DNA of 64,000 bases from Nocardia asteroides (GCF_021183625.1 NZ_CP089214.1:372001-436000); one strand, 5' to 3'; shown: positions 1 to 10,115, numbered from the stretch's first letter. Program-made: numbers and translations. The notes: generated by a model not told the origin, from the letters alone.

Positions 1-489
1 GCGGCCTGGCCGGACAACCCGGCCGTCGTCTACAACCGCGCCTACGACGTGCTCGCGTCGAACCCGATCGCCGACATCCTGTTCCACGGCTGGGCGCACT
101 CGACGAACCTTGTGCACGTGGTCTTCACCGACCCGGCCGCACGCGCCTTCTACCGCGACTGGCGCGAGGTCGCCCGCAATACCGTCGCCGGGTTCCGGCT
201 GAACCACGGCAAGGCGCCGGACGATCCGCGCATCCGGCAGGTGCTCGCCGAACTGCTCGCCGCGAGCCCGGACTTCGCCGAGCTGTGGGGCAGCCACGAC
301 GCGCGCGGGAAGGCGCTGGAGAGCAAGCGGTTCCAGCACCGCGATGTCGGGCCGCTGACGCTGACCATGCAGACCTTCGACGTGCGCTCCAGCCCCGGGC
401 AGGAGCTGGTCGTCTACCACGCCGAGCCGGGGTCGGCGAGCAGCGAGGCGCTCACCCTGCTCGGGACGCTGGCGGCGACGCGCGGTTAG
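1..489 (+). CDS. MmyB-type XRE transcriptional regulator, C-terminal part (5' truncated by window edge)
   Basis: The frame is open from base 1, so only the last 162 residues are seen and the start lies outside the window. They match the MmyB-like ligand-binding domain that follows an N-terminal helix-turn-helix in many actinobacterial XRE regulators: an N-R-A-Y-D-V-L segment, an F-x-D-P-x-A-R-x-F-Y-x-D-W stretch, and a terminal beta region with L-T-L-T-M-Q-T-F-D. Family members sense a small ligand, possibly a fatty acid, and often act on a neighbouring oxidoreductase gene. The DNA-binding domain and target are not visible. The gene ends 68 bp before the PadR gene. Confidence 0.85.
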   Translation, partial: AAWPDNPAVVYNRAYDVLASNPIADILFHGWAHSTNLVHVVFTDPAARAFYRDWREVARNTVAGFRLNHGKAPDDPRIRQVLAELLAASPDFAELWGSHDARGKALESKRFQHRDVGPLTLTMQTFDVRSSPGQELVVYHAEPGSASSEALTLLGTLAATRG

Positions 490-512
490 GGGTTCTCCCG
501 GATTTCGTTTCC

Positions 513-544
513 TTACTCGCGGGCGTATATTCGTCTGCGAGTAA
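513..544. promoter_or_regulatory. Inverted repeat (candidate PadR operator) over a -10-like hexamer
   Basis: Two perfect 8-base arms, TTACTCGC (513-520) and GCGAGTAA (537-544), are separated by 16 bases containing TATATT (526-531), a good -10 hexamer. The right arm abuts the Shine-Dalgarno AAAGGAGG of the PadR gene. A regulator bound here would cover both promoter and ribosome site, which suggests autoregulation. The link to PadR is inference from position. Confidence 0.55.
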
Positions 545-557
545 AGGAGGCGGGATC

Positions 558-1190
558 GTGGGAGCGCGCAAGGTCGACAACCTGATGGCGTTGGCAATTC
601 TCTCGGTCATGGTGGAGCGGCCCATGCACCGCTACGAGATCGCCGCCACCCTGCGCTCGCACGGCAAAGACCAGGACATGGATATCAAGTGGGGCTCGCT
701 CTACACGGTGGTCCGCAATATGGAGAAGGCCGGCTTCCTGGAGATCGTCGGCAGCGAACGCGCGGGCGCCCGCCCCGAGCGGGTCATCTACCGGATCACC
801 GAGGCGGGCCGCAAAGAACTCGTCGACTGGACCCGCGACCTGGTGGCCCGCCCGCAGCGCGAGCAGAGCCGCTTCGTGGCCGGGCTCTCGGTGCTCGCCG
901 TGCTCTCCCCGGACGAGGTGGTGTCCCTGCTCGAGCAGCGCGCCGCCGCGCTCGAGAACACCCTGGCCGAGATCCGCGCGCAGGTCGGCGCGGTCGAGGG
1001 GCTGCCGCGGCTGTTCCTGATCGAGACCGAGTTCGGCGTCGCCATGCTGGAGGCCGAGCTGGGCTGGGTGCGCGGGCTGTGCGCCGAACTCGCCGAGGGC
1101 ACCTTCCCCGAGGTCGACACCTGGCGGCAACTCAACCGCGCCCTGTTCGACCCGGCGGCGCCCGCGGTACCGGGGTGGTCGACGGAGTAA
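558..1190 (+). CDS. PadR family transcriptional regulator
   Basis: A 210-residue protein. The N-terminal winged helix (about residues 8-85) has the PadR signature L-A-I-L-S-V-M, the M-H-R-Y-E-I-A helix, the G-S-L-Y-T-V-V-R-N-M recognition segment and the V-I-Y-R-I-T-E-A-G wing. The C-terminal half is a helical dimerisation domain with a coiled-coil-like run near residues 125-150. The GTG start at 558 is chosen because AAAGGAGG lies 7 bases upstream; longer readings would enter the previous gene. Family members are repressors released by aromatic or drug-like ligands. The FAD monooxygenase downstream is the obvious candidate target. Confidence 0.9.
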   Translation: MGARKVDNLMALAILSVMVERPMHRYEIAATLRSHGKDQDMDIKWGSLYTVVRNMEKAGFLEIVGSERAGARPERVIYRITEAGRKELVDWTRDLVARPQREQSRFVAGLSVLAVLSPDEVVSLLEQRAAALENTLAEIRAQVGAVEGLPRLFLIETEFGVAMLEAELGWVRGLCAELAEGTFPEVDTWRQLNRALFDPAAPAVPGWSTE

Positions 1191-1392
1191 GGGTGAGCGG
1201 AAGTCACCGCGCGGGCAACGCTCGCAACTATGCACACCGGGCCCGGCAACGGTGCGGCAACACCATCGCCGAGCCCGGATCTACCGTCTCGAACCGCGCC
1301 CGCGGAGCGCACCCGGCCACGAGGCTGGCACCACGAGGATATCCGGGTGGGCACGCGGGACGGTTCGGGCTGCTCGAAATCAGGAGAACATT

Positions 1393-2586
1393 ATGTCCAC
1401 TCCCGCAATCCGCACCGCGATCGTCGCCGGTGGCGGCATCGCCGGAACCGTCGCCGCCACCGCGCTCCGGCTGGCCGGTATCGACGCCCAGGTGTACGAG
1501 GCATACCCGGCCGACAGCTCGTGGCCCGGCTCCGGGCTCGCGCTCGCCCCCAACGGGCTGGCCGCGCTCGACATCATCGGCGCCGGTGACGCCGTGCGCG
1601 CCATCGGCGTCGACGTGAGCGGCACCCGCATGTCGGTCGGACGGCGCACCCACGAGCTGCCCGGCCTCGACGACCTGCCGCCGCTGTCGCTGGTCGACCG
1701 CGGTGACCTCGTCCGGGTGCTGCGCGAGCACGCCGCCGCCGCGGGCGTTCCGTTCGAGTTCGGCGCCCGGCTGACCGGCGTCGAGGAACACGACGGCGGC
1801 GTGACCGCCCGGTTCGCCGCCGGCCGCACCGCCACCGCCGACATCCTGATCGGCGCCGACGGCATCCGCTCCGCGGTCCGCGCGCTGATCGATCCGGCCG
1901 CGCCCGGACCGGACTACACCGGCATGCTCGGCTTCGGCGCCGTCGTCCCGTGCGAGGTCGGCATCCCGGCGGGCACCATGCAGTTCGCGTACGGCAAACG
2001 CGCCTACTACCTGTACTGCCCGCTCGGCGACGGCCGGGTCATGTGGGGCGCCAACCTGCCGCACCCCGAGTACCTGACCTCCACCCAGGCGCGGGCGATC
2101 CCCGCCGAGCAGTGGCTGCGCACCCTGCGCGAGACCTACGCCGAGGACACCCCCGGCGCCGCGCTCACCCGCGCCACCACCCCGGAGACGCTGGAGGTCT
2201 GGGGCGCGCTGCACATCATGCCGCCGGTGCCGCACTGGCACCGCGACCGGCTGGTCCTGATCGGCGACGCCGTGCACGCGCCGTCCAACAGTTCCGGCCA
2301 GGGGGCGTCGCTGGCGATCGAGAGCGCGATCGAACTGGCCCGCTGCCTGCGCGACCTGCCCACCCCCGCCGCCGCCTTCGCCGCCTACGAGGCGCTGCGC
2401 CGCCCGCGCGTCGAGGGCATCGCCGCGCGCGCCGCCAAGATCAACCACAGCAAGGCGCCGGGCCCGGTCGCCCGGGTCGTCATGAACCTGCTCATGCCGA
2501 TCGCCATGCGCATGATGGACCCGGAGAAGATGCTCGGCACCGAACAGCGCTACCGCATCGACTGGAAGCGGCCGGTCGCAGCCTGA
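1393..2586 (+). CDS. FAD-dependent monooxygenase (PHBH/UbiH-like, group A)
   Basis: A 397-residue flavoprotein of normal length for single-component aromatic hydroxylases. It shows the N-terminal dinucleotide motif G-G-G-I-A-G (13-18), the D-G motif (D156-G157) that contacts both FAD and NAD(P)H, and the second FAD site L-I-G-D-A-V-H (D292) followed by G-Q-G. These steps (flavin reduction by NAD(P)H, then oxygen insertion) are family knowledge; the substrate is unknown. The ATG at 1393 follows AGGAGAAC. It lies 202 bp downstream of a PadR gene on the same strand, which suggests an inducible catabolic or drug-modifying enzyme. Confidence 0.88.
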   Translation: MSTPAIRTAIVAGGGIAGTVAATALRLAGIDAQVYEAYPADSSWPGSGLALAPNGLAALDIIGAGDAVRAIGVDVSGTRMSVGRRTHELPGLDDLPPLSLVDRGDLVRVLREHAAAAGVPFEFGARLTGVEEHDGGVTARFAAGRTATADILIGADGIRSAVRALIDPAAPGPDYTGMLGFGAVVPCEVGIPAGTMQFAYGKRAYYLYCPLGDGRVMWGANLPHPEYLTSTQARAIPAEQWLRTLRETYAEDTPGAALTRATTPETLEVWGALHIMPPVPHWHRDRLVLIGDAVHAPSNSSGQGASLAIESAIELARCLRDLPTPAAAFAAYEALRRPRVEGIAARAAKINHSKAPGPVARVVMNLLMPIAMRMMDPEKMLGTEQRYRIDWKRPVAA

Positions 2587-2615
2587 CCCACCGGGGGCGA
2601 GTCTTACGAGCCCCG

Positions 2616-2729
2616 TTCGCGGCCCGTCTCGCCGCCGAGTGCTCGAAAGCGCATGCGCCGAAGGCGCGAGACTCGAGCGCTCGGCGGCGAGACTCCCCGG
2701 GGCCGCGAACACGCCCGCCGAAGGCGGGC
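2616..2729. repeat. Nested palindromic intergenic element (long inverted repeat plus short GAA-loop hairpins)
   Basis: TTCGCGGCCC (2616-2625) pairs with 2700-2709. Directly inside it, the 20 bases at 2626-2645 pair with 2674-2693 with one mismatch. The loop holds a smaller GCGCC-GAA-GGCGC hairpin (2655-2667). A separate perfect hairpin, GCCCGCC-GAA-GGCGGGC, follows at 2713-2729. There is no T-tract, so it is not a classical terminator, though it could separate the monooxygenase transcript from furA. It looks like a REP-type palindromic element. Confidence 0.6.
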
Positions 2730-2749
2730 CATCCAACACAAGCAAACAC

Positions 2750-2785
2750 TTGACTCGTTCCAAAGAAAGAACGAGACTCTCGTGT
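2750..2785 (+). promoter_or_regulatory. furA promoter with inverted-repeat operator; apparently leaderless start
   Basis: TTGACT (2750-2755) is a near-consensus -35. A hexamer GAGACT lies 17 bases downstream (2773-2778) and would place the transcript start at about the furA GTG (2786), as reported for mycobacterial furA. Between and across them are perfect 7-base arms CTCGTTC (2754-2760) and GAACGAG (2769-2775), a likely autoregulatory FurA site. The local sequence is AT-rich against a very GC-rich background. Confidence 0.55.
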
Positions 2786-3205
2786 GTGCCGACGGCGACC
2801 GAGTTCCAGCAGATGCTTCGGGGTGTGTCGCTTCGCGTGACCGCGCCGCGCATGGCGGTGCTGAGCGCAGTGCACGAAAACCCGCACGCCGACACGGATT
2901 CGATTATCCGCGCGGTGCGCGACCGCCTCGCCGCGGTCTCGCACCAGGCGGTGTACGACTCGCTGCACACGCTCACCGCGAGGGGGCTGATCCGGTGCAT
3001 CCAGCCCCTCGGATCGGTCGCCCGCTACGAGACCAGGGTCGGCGACAACCACCACCACGTGGTGTGCCGCAACTGCGGCGCCATCGCCGACGTCGACTGT
3101 GCCACCGGCCCGGCCCCGTGCCTGACCGCGACCGACGACCACGGCTTCTCGATCGACGAGGCCGAGGTCATCTACTGGGGCCGCTGCCCCGCTTGCAAGT
3201 CCTGA
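2786..3205 (+). CDS. furA: FurA-type ferric uptake/peroxide regulator
   Basis: A 139-residue Fur-family protein closely resembling mycobacterial FurA. It has the winged helix with V-S-H-Q-A-V-Y-D-S-L-H, the sensory segment R-V-G-D-N-H-H-H-V-V-C, and two structural-zinc CxxC pairs (C94/C97 and C134/C137). In relatives FurA represses itself and katG and is released by peroxide. The start is placed at GTG 2786 by homology and by the leaderless promoter just upstream; an in-frame extension upstream would cross the promoter. The 33-bp gap to katG indicates co-transcription. Confidence 0.95.
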   Translation: MPTATEFQQMLRGVSLRVTAPRMAVLSAVHENPHADTDSIIRAVRDRLAAVSHQAVYDSLHTLTARGLIRCIQPLGSVARYETRVGDNHHHVVCRNCGAIADVDCATGPAPCLTATDDHGFSIDEAEVIYWGRCPACKS

Positions 3206-5461
<2,256 letters not shown>

Positions 5462-5475
5462 TCCCGCTCACGAGC

Positions 5476-5505
5476 ACCGGGCCGGTCCTTCGGGGCCGGC
5501 CCGGT
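5476..5505 (+). terminator. Hairpin terminator after katG
   Basis: The arms ACCGGGCCGG (5476-5485) and CCGGCCCGGT (5496-5505) are perfect 10-base complements around a 10-base loop, followed by CTCGTTT. The stem begins 14 bases after the katG stop. The T-tract is weak, as is usual in actinomycetes. Confidence 0.75.
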
Positions 5506-5518
5506 CTCGTTTCGGCCG

Positions 5519-5546
5519 TACACTCACCTTCAGTCAGTCTGAAGGT
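5519..5546. promoter_or_regulatory. Promoter -10 with overlapping palindromic operator
   Basis: TACACT (5519-5524) is a strong -10 match. ACCTTCAG (5526-5533) and CTGAAGGT (5539-5546) are perfect arms around TCAGT and overlap the expected transcript start of the gene at 5580. The form suggests a TetR- or MarR-type operator. No candidate regulator is encoded immediately next to it, so the binding protein is unknown. Confidence 0.5.
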
Positions 5547-5579
5547 CCGCAGTGGCCGTATCGAGAGGGAGCTACACCG

Positions 5580-6035
5580 ATGACGAAGGTTCTGCTCGCG
5601 CTGCACGTCGTGGCCGCGATCGTGGCGATCGGGCCGGTCACGGTCGCCGCGAGCATGTTCCCGCCCGCCGCCAGGCGCGCCGACGGCGAGCCGGGGATCG
5701 AGCAGGCGGCGCTGCTGTACCGGATCTGCCCGGTCTACGCCGCCGTCGGCATCGCGGTGCCGCTGTTCGGACTGGCCACCGCGCTCGCGCTCGGCGTGCT
5801 CACCGACACCTGGGTGGTGTTCTCCATCGCGCTCACCGCGGCCGCCGCCGGCGTGCTCGGGCTGATGATCCTGCCCGGCCAGGCCGAACTGCTGACCCGG
5901 CTGCGCGGCGCTGGCCCGGTGCTCGTGCGCGCCGACACCGCGCAGCTGGCCATGCTCACCGGCGTCTTCAACCTGCTCTGGGTGGTGGTCACGGTGCTGA
6001 TGATCGTGCGCCCCGGGTCCACCACCGGCGGGTGA
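5580..6035 (+). CDS. Four-helix integral membrane protein, DUF2269-like
   Basis: A 151-residue protein with four hydrophobic segments (about 4-25, 53-75, 78-98 and 123-143). The first carries an A-I-V-A-I-G-P-V-T-V run typical of small DUF2269-type membrane proteins. No catalytic residues are apparent and the function is unknown. ATG 5580 follows AGAGGGAGC. The gene is monocistronic between the katG terminator and a GAF protein 128 bp away, and has its own operator-bearing promoter, so it is probably inducible. Confidence 0.75.
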   Translation: MTKVLLALHVVAAIVAIGPVTVAASMFPPAARRADGEPGIEQAALLYRICPVYAAVGIAVPLFGLATALALGVLTDTWVVFSIALTAAAAGVLGLMILPGQAELLTRLRGAGPVLVRADTAQLAMLTGVFNLLWVVVTVLMIVRPGSTTGG

Positions 6036-6163
6036 CCGCCCCACTTCGTTCGGCGGACAGGCCGGGCCGAAGGGTTCGCTCGAGGTGCTGTGCGGCCCGG
6101 CCGCCGCCCGGCAAACTGGACCGACGGTGCCCACCGCGCGGGCACGCGGGCGGAAGGGCGGGC

Positions 6164-6658
6164 ATGACCGAGACGATGAGCGGACCGCGGGCCGCTTCCG
6201 TGGCGCTCCTCGCCATCGCCGAGCACCTGGCCCAGCTGGTGCCGGGCCCGCCCCTGGTCGGCATCACCGCGATCAGCGGTGACGAGATCGTGGTGGCCGG
6301 TTGGTCGTCGCCGCGCGCCCGGCTGGCCGAGCAGGCGCAGCTCATCTGGGGCGCCTCCCCCGGCCTGGAGGCGCTGCGCACCGGCAAGCCGGTCACCGTG
6401 CCCGACCTGCGCCTGACCCAGCGCTGGGGCGAGTGGTCGGCCGAGCTGCGGCTGCTCGGGCTCGGCTCCAGCCACAGCCTGCCGGTGCGCGGCGACACCC
6501 GTCCGATCGCGGTGCTCGACCTCTACGCCGACGACGGCAACGGCTTCGAGACCGAGATCGACCACCTGCTCATTCCGCGGCTGCCCGCCGTGGCAGCCGC
6601 GGTCACCGCGCTCACGGGCGGAACACCGCGCGCACGCAGCCGTCCTTCTTGTTCTTGA
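6164..6658 (+). CDS. GAF-domain protein
   Basis: A 164-residue single-domain protein resembling GAF sensor modules: a beta strand E-I-V-V-A-G-W, the helix before A-L-R-T-G-K-P-V-T-V-P-D-L-R, and the final strand R-P-I-A-V-L-D-L-Y-A-D. Such domains bind small ligands or haem. No output domain is attached, so it may act as a partner protein or an ANTAR-less remnant of an actinobacterial GAF-ANTAR regulator. ATG 6164 follows GGAAGGGCGGGC. Its 3' end overlaps the convergent alcohol dehydrogenase gene by 47 bp. Confidence 0.7.
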   Translation: MTETMSGPRAASVALLAIAEHLAQLVPGPPLVGITAISGDEIVVAGWSSPRARLAEQAQLIWGASPGLEALRTGKPVTVPDLRLTQRWGEWSAELRLLGLGSSHSLPVRGDTRPIAVLDLYADDGNGFETEIDHLLIPRLPAVAAAVTALTGGTPRARSRPSCS

Positions 6659-7781
6659 ACAGGTCGTAGCCGCGCACCGCGTCGTCCAGCGGCAGGTCGT
6701 GAGTGATCAGCCAGGACGGATCCAGGTCGCCCTGCTGCACGTAGTCGAACATGCGCGGGACGTAGCGCTGCCCGTGCTGCTGGGCGGTGCGCAGGGTGAG
6801 GCTCTTGTTGGTGAGCGCGCCCATCGGGAACTTGTCGGTGACGCCGTAGACGCCGAGCACCGAGACCACCCCGCCCTTGCGGCAGGCCAGGATGGCCTCG
6901 CGCAGCGGGGTCGCCCGGTCGGTCTCCAGCCGCAGCGCCTGCTTGGCGCGGTCGTACAGCTGCTGCACGCCGGTGCCGTGCGCCTCCATCCCGACCGCCT
7001 CGATCACCGCGTCCGGGCCGCGCCCGCCGGTCGCCTCGCGCAGCGCGTCCTGCACGCTGTCCACCGCGCTGTAGTCGATCACCTCGGCGCCGACCTTCCG
7101 CTCGGCCAGCGCGAGCCGCTCCGGCAGCCGGTCGATCACGATCACCCGCTCCGCGCCGAGCAGCAGCGCCGAGCGCGCCGCCATCAGCCCGACCCCGCCG
7201 CCGCCCCACACCGCGATCACGTCGCCGGGGGTGATGTCGCAGAAATTCGCGCCCATCAGCCCGGTCGGCACCGCGTCGGAGAGGAACAGCGCCTGCTCGT
7301 CGGTGACGCCGTCCGGCACGACGAAGCAGTTCGAGTCGGCGAAGGGCACCCGCACGTACTCCGCGTGCGAGCCCTGGTAGCCGCCGAACGGGTGCGTGTA
7401 GCCGTAGATGCCGCCGGTCGGGTGGCCGAGCAGCGGCTGCTGCAGCTCGGGGTTGGGGTTGGTGGTGTCGCAGGCCGAGGGCAGGTCGTGGCGGCAGTAC
7501 CAGCACGATCCGCAGGAGATGAAGGACGGGACTGTGACCCGCTCGCCGATCCGGCGCTCCCGCACCGCGGGCCCCACCTCGACGATCTCGCCGGTGAACT
7601 CGTGGCCGAAGACGTCGCCCGCCCGCATGCCGGGCAGGTAGCCGTCGATGAAGTGCAGGTCGGAGCCGCAGGTGGTGGTGAGCGTGACCTTCACGATCGC
7701 GTCGTGCGGGTTCAGCGGGGCCGGGTCGTCGACGGTCTCGACCGCGAGGTCGTTCACGCCGTTCCAGACGAGTGCGCGCAT
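6612..7781 (-). CDS. Zinc-dependent alcohol dehydrogenase (formaldehyde dehydrogenase-like MDR)
   Basis: A 389-residue medium-chain dehydrogenase. The catalytic zinc region T-T-C-G-S-D-L-H near residue 38 and G-H-E near 60 are followed by the structural-zinc cysteines C-G-S-C-W-Y-C and a further C in the lobe near 90-104. A G-G-G-G-V-G nucleotide-binding loop is present. The insertions and the K-K-D-G-C-V-R-A-V-F end match the glutathione-independent formaldehyde dehydrogenase group. The substrate is not determinable. It is transcribed after the SRPBCC gene with an 18-bp gap, a pairing seen in other actinomycetes. Confidence 0.88.
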   Translation of the reverse strand: MRALVWNGVNDLAVETVDDPAPLNPHDAIVKVTLTTTCGSDLHFIDGYLPGMRAGDVFGHEFTGEIVEVGPAVRERRIGERVTVPSFISCGSCWYCRHDLPSACDTTNPNPELQQPLLGHPTGGIYGYTHPFGGYQGSHAEYVRVPFADSNCFVVPDGVTDEQALFLSDAVPTGLMGANFCDITPGDVIAVWGGGGVGLMAARSALLLGAERVIVIDRLPERLALAERKVGAEVIDYSAVDSVQDALREATGGRGPDAVIEAVGMEAHGTGVQQLYDRAKQALRLETDRATPLREAILACRKGGVVSVLGVYGVTDKFPMGALTNKSLTLRTAQQHGQRYVPRMFDYVQQGDLDPSWLITHDLPLDDAVRGYDLFKNKKDGCVRAVFRP

Positions 7782-7799
7782 TCGGGGTGTCTCCTTCGA

Positions 7800-8306
7800 T
7801 CAGTGGTCCGATTCGCGGGCGGCGGGCTGTGGCTGCAGGGTCGGGATCTCCCCGGTCTGCAGCAGTGCCCGGGCCCGGTACAGCACCTTGAAAACGGCGG
7901 CTTCGGTGAGGATTCCGGGGATCGGGGCGGCTACCCGCGCGGTCACCTCGGTGCCTCGATCCGCCGGGGCCTCGGCGAAGGTCAGCCGGATGTGCGGGCC
8001 GTCGGGGTCGTCGGTGGTGCTGAAGCGCAACCCTTCGGCATCGGTGCTCAGGGTGGTCTCCCACTCGGTGTCCCGCTCCCCGTGCAGCACCCAGGTGTAG
8101 CCGTCGCTGCCGCGCGGCCGCACCTCGCCGACCGTGCCGAGCACCCGGGACAGCTGCTCCGGGTCGTGCCAGAACCGCTCCACCTCGGGGCGCGGCCGCT
8201 CGATCGTGATCGCCTGTGCGCGTTCAGTTCTACTGCCGAGCACGGTGCTCGCCAGCCCGCTCAGGCGCTTGGTGGCGGTGCCGACGGTCTTGTCGACGAT
8301 GCTCAT
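7800..8306 (-). CDS. SRPBCC-fold protein
   Basis: A 168-residue protein with a basic N-terminal helix and a START/Bet v1-like fold: I-T-I-E-R-P-R-P-E-V-E-R-F-W as first strand and helix, W-E-T-T-L-S in the sheet and a long C-terminal helix. Family members bind hydrophobic ligands in a central cavity. It is the first gene of the operon with the zinc dehydrogenase. ATG 8306 follows GGGAGGAGAT on the minus strand. Its role is unproven; it could deliver a substrate or act in stress tolerance. Confidence 0.75.
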   Translation of the reverse strand: MSIVDKTVGTATKRLSGLASTVLGSRTERAQAITIERPRPEVERFWHDPEQLSRVLGTVGEVRPRGSDGYTWVLHGERDTEWETTLSTDAEGLRFSTTDDPDGPHIRLTFAEAPADRGTEVTARVAAPIPGILTEAAVFKVLYRARALLQTGEIPTLQPQPAARESDH

Positions 8307-8450
8307 GCGGATCTCCTCCCGTCGTCGTTCGGCGGGCGGCTACCCCTGGGCCGCACGGGCAAACGGGGTTTCCGGGGCCGCGGCGGGGGCAAGCGGAGTG
8401 CATCGCCGCCGGTTATCGACCGGCGAACAATCGCATACCCGGAGGCTCCC

Positions 8451-9152
8451 GTGTTCGCTCGCCGTTTCGTCCTCGCCGGTGTCGTCGTCGGCACCTGCCT
8501 GCACGGAGCACCCGTCGCCGGCGCCGACCCGGCCGCGGAGGCCGTGCCCGCGCGCACCGCCTTCTCCGTGCGGACCCCGCTCGGCGGCTGGGGCACCGAG
8601 ACCGAGAACCTGCCGCGCGCCGCGCTCTCGCTGGCCAAGCTCTACCTCGCCGACTACGCGGTGCGGCACGGCGACGGCTCGCCCGCCGACCTCGCCGCCG
8701 CCGAGCGCGCCATCCGCCGCTCCGACGACGCGGCCGCCGACACCCTCGGCGCCCGCTACCCGCAGGCCGTCGCGGCGACCGCCGCCGAATTCGGGCTCAC
8801 CCGGACCGGTGGCGGCTACTGGGGAACCGCGACGACCAGCACCGCCGACGTCGCCACCTTCCTGCTGGCCAAGGAGACCGCCGACCCGGGCTCCCCGATT
8901 CTGCTCTGGATGGCCACCGCGGCCCCGGTCGCGGCCGACGGCACCCCGCAGGACTGGGGCACCGCCGACGTCCCCGGCGTCATCGGCACCAAGTGGGGCT
9001 GGTCCGACACCGGCGTCGCCGAGGTCGCCTCCGCCTCCTTCGGCCCCGGCTTCGTCGTCGTCGCGCACACCACCGGCAGCACCGGCGAGCACACCGCCGA
9101 CGTCTTCGCCGGGATCGCGGCGGCCGTGGCCGACACGGTTCTGCCCGGCTGA
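8451..9152 (+). CDS. Secreted beta-lactamase-like serine hydrolase, copy 1
   Basis: A 233-residue protein with a signal peptide (hydrophobic V-L-A-G-V-V-V-G core, cut after A-G-A). The mature part has the three landmarks of the beta-lactamase/penicillin-binding fold: S60-L-A-K63, S91-D-D and K181-W-G in place of K-T-G. No omega-loop glutamate of class A enzymes is recognisable, so true beta-lactamase activity is doubtful; a cell-wall or ester hydrolase is as likely. GTG 8451 follows GGAGG by 5 bases. It is a tandem paralogue of the next gene, with near-identical DNA around the active-site serine. Confidence 0.8.
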   Translation: MFARRFVLAGVVVGTCLHGAPVAGADPAAEAVPARTAFSVRTPLGGWGTETENLPRAALSLAKLYLADYAVRHGDGSPADLAAAERAIRRSDDAAADTLGARYPQAVAATAAEFGLTRTGGGYWGTATTSTADVATFLLAKETADPGSPILLWMATAAPVAADGTPQDWGTADVPGVIGTKWGWSDTGVAEVASASFGPGFVVVAHTTGSTGEHTADVFAGIAAAVADTVLPG

Positions 9153-9359
9153 GGCCCCCGGCCCGCGGGACAGCGGCGTAACCCGCCGCGGGCGCGGGAA
9201 CGTGCTATTTTGCTCCGAGTTCGCCATCGCGGCCGGACTCCCGCGCAGCGGCACCCATATGGGGCCGCGCCCGCGTTTCGCCGCCGCGAAACCGGGCATG
9301 CGGTATCCATTCCCCCGGTGCCCCACCGGCACGCGCGTCTCGATTCCGCCGGAGGTTCC

Positions 9360-10079
9360 GTGTCCGCTCGGATGTTCTGTCTCACCCTCGCCGTGGGTGT
9401 CTGCTGCGTCCTTCCCGCACCGGTCGCCGGTGCCGAGCCCGCCTCGGTGGTCATCGCCACCGACGACGTGCCCGCCAGGACCGCGTTCTCGACCCGGACC
9501 CTGCGCGGCGGCGGGTCCGGCTCCGCCAACGAGAACGAGCCGCGCGCCGCGCTCTCGCTGGCCAAGCTCTACCTCGTCGACTACGCCGTGCGGCACGGCA
9601 CCCACGGCGAGCTGGACCGGGCCGCGGGCGAGCGCGCGATCCGCTTCTCCGACGACGCCGCGGCCGACACCCTCGACGCCGCCTACCCGGACGCGGTCGA
9701 CGCGATCGCCGCCGAGTTCGGGCTCACCCACACCGGCGGCGGCTACTGGGGCACCTCCACCACCAGCACCTCCGACGTGGCCACCTTCCTGCTCGCCAAG
9801 CTCCGCGCCGACCGCGATTCGCCGATCCTGGAGTGGATGGCCGACGCCGCGCCGGTCGCCGCCGACGGCACCGAGCAGAACTGGGGCACCGCCGACCTGC
9901 CCGGGGTGCTGGGCACCAAGTGGGGCTGGTCGGACACCGGGATCTCGGAGGTGGCCTCGGCCTCGTTCGGCGTGGGTTACGTCGTGGTCGCCAACACCAT
10001 CGGCAGCACCGGCGAGCACACAGCCGATGTCTTCGCCGGGTTCGGCGCCGCCGCGTTCGAGGTCACGAACTCGCGCTGA
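9360..10079 (+). CDS. Secreted beta-lactamase-like serine hydrolase, copy 2
   Basis: A 239-residue paralogue of the preceding gene on the same strand. Signal peptide (L-A-V-G-V-C-C-V-L core, cut after A-G-A), then S66-L-A-K69, S97-D-D and K187-W-G. The two proteins align almost throughout and differ mainly in the signal peptide and a short insert before the active site (G-G-G-S-G-S-A-N). GTG 9360 follows GGAGG by 5 bases, and the sequence just before both starts is conserved too, so the duplication included the ribosome site. The pair points to a recent local duplication of an exported hydrolase. Confidence 0.8.
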   Translation: MSARMFCLTLAVGVCCVLPAPVAGAEPASVVIATDDVPARTAFSTRTLRGGGSGSANENEPRAALSLAKLYLVDYAVRHGTHGELDRAAGERAIRFSDDAAADTLDAAYPDAVDAIAAEFGLTHTGGGYWGTSTTSTSDVATFLLAKLRADRDSPILEWMADAAPVAADGTEQNWGTADLPGVLGTKWGWSDTGISEVASASFGVGYVVVANTIGSTGEHTADVFAGFGAAAFEVTNSR

Positions 10080-10115
10080 TCGCGCGCCGCACGGCGGCGG
10101 GCCTGCACCGCATTT

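Noticed and set aside
1228..3000. 590-codon minus-strand frame over the FAD monooxygenase and furA
   Set aside because: It spans two real genes and their promoter, has low-complexity composition and no recognisable motif.
8340..10019. 559-codon minus-strand frame over both beta-lactamase-like genes
   Set aside because: A mirror of the duplicated genes in the complementary frame; the plus-strand proteins have signal peptides and active-site motifs.
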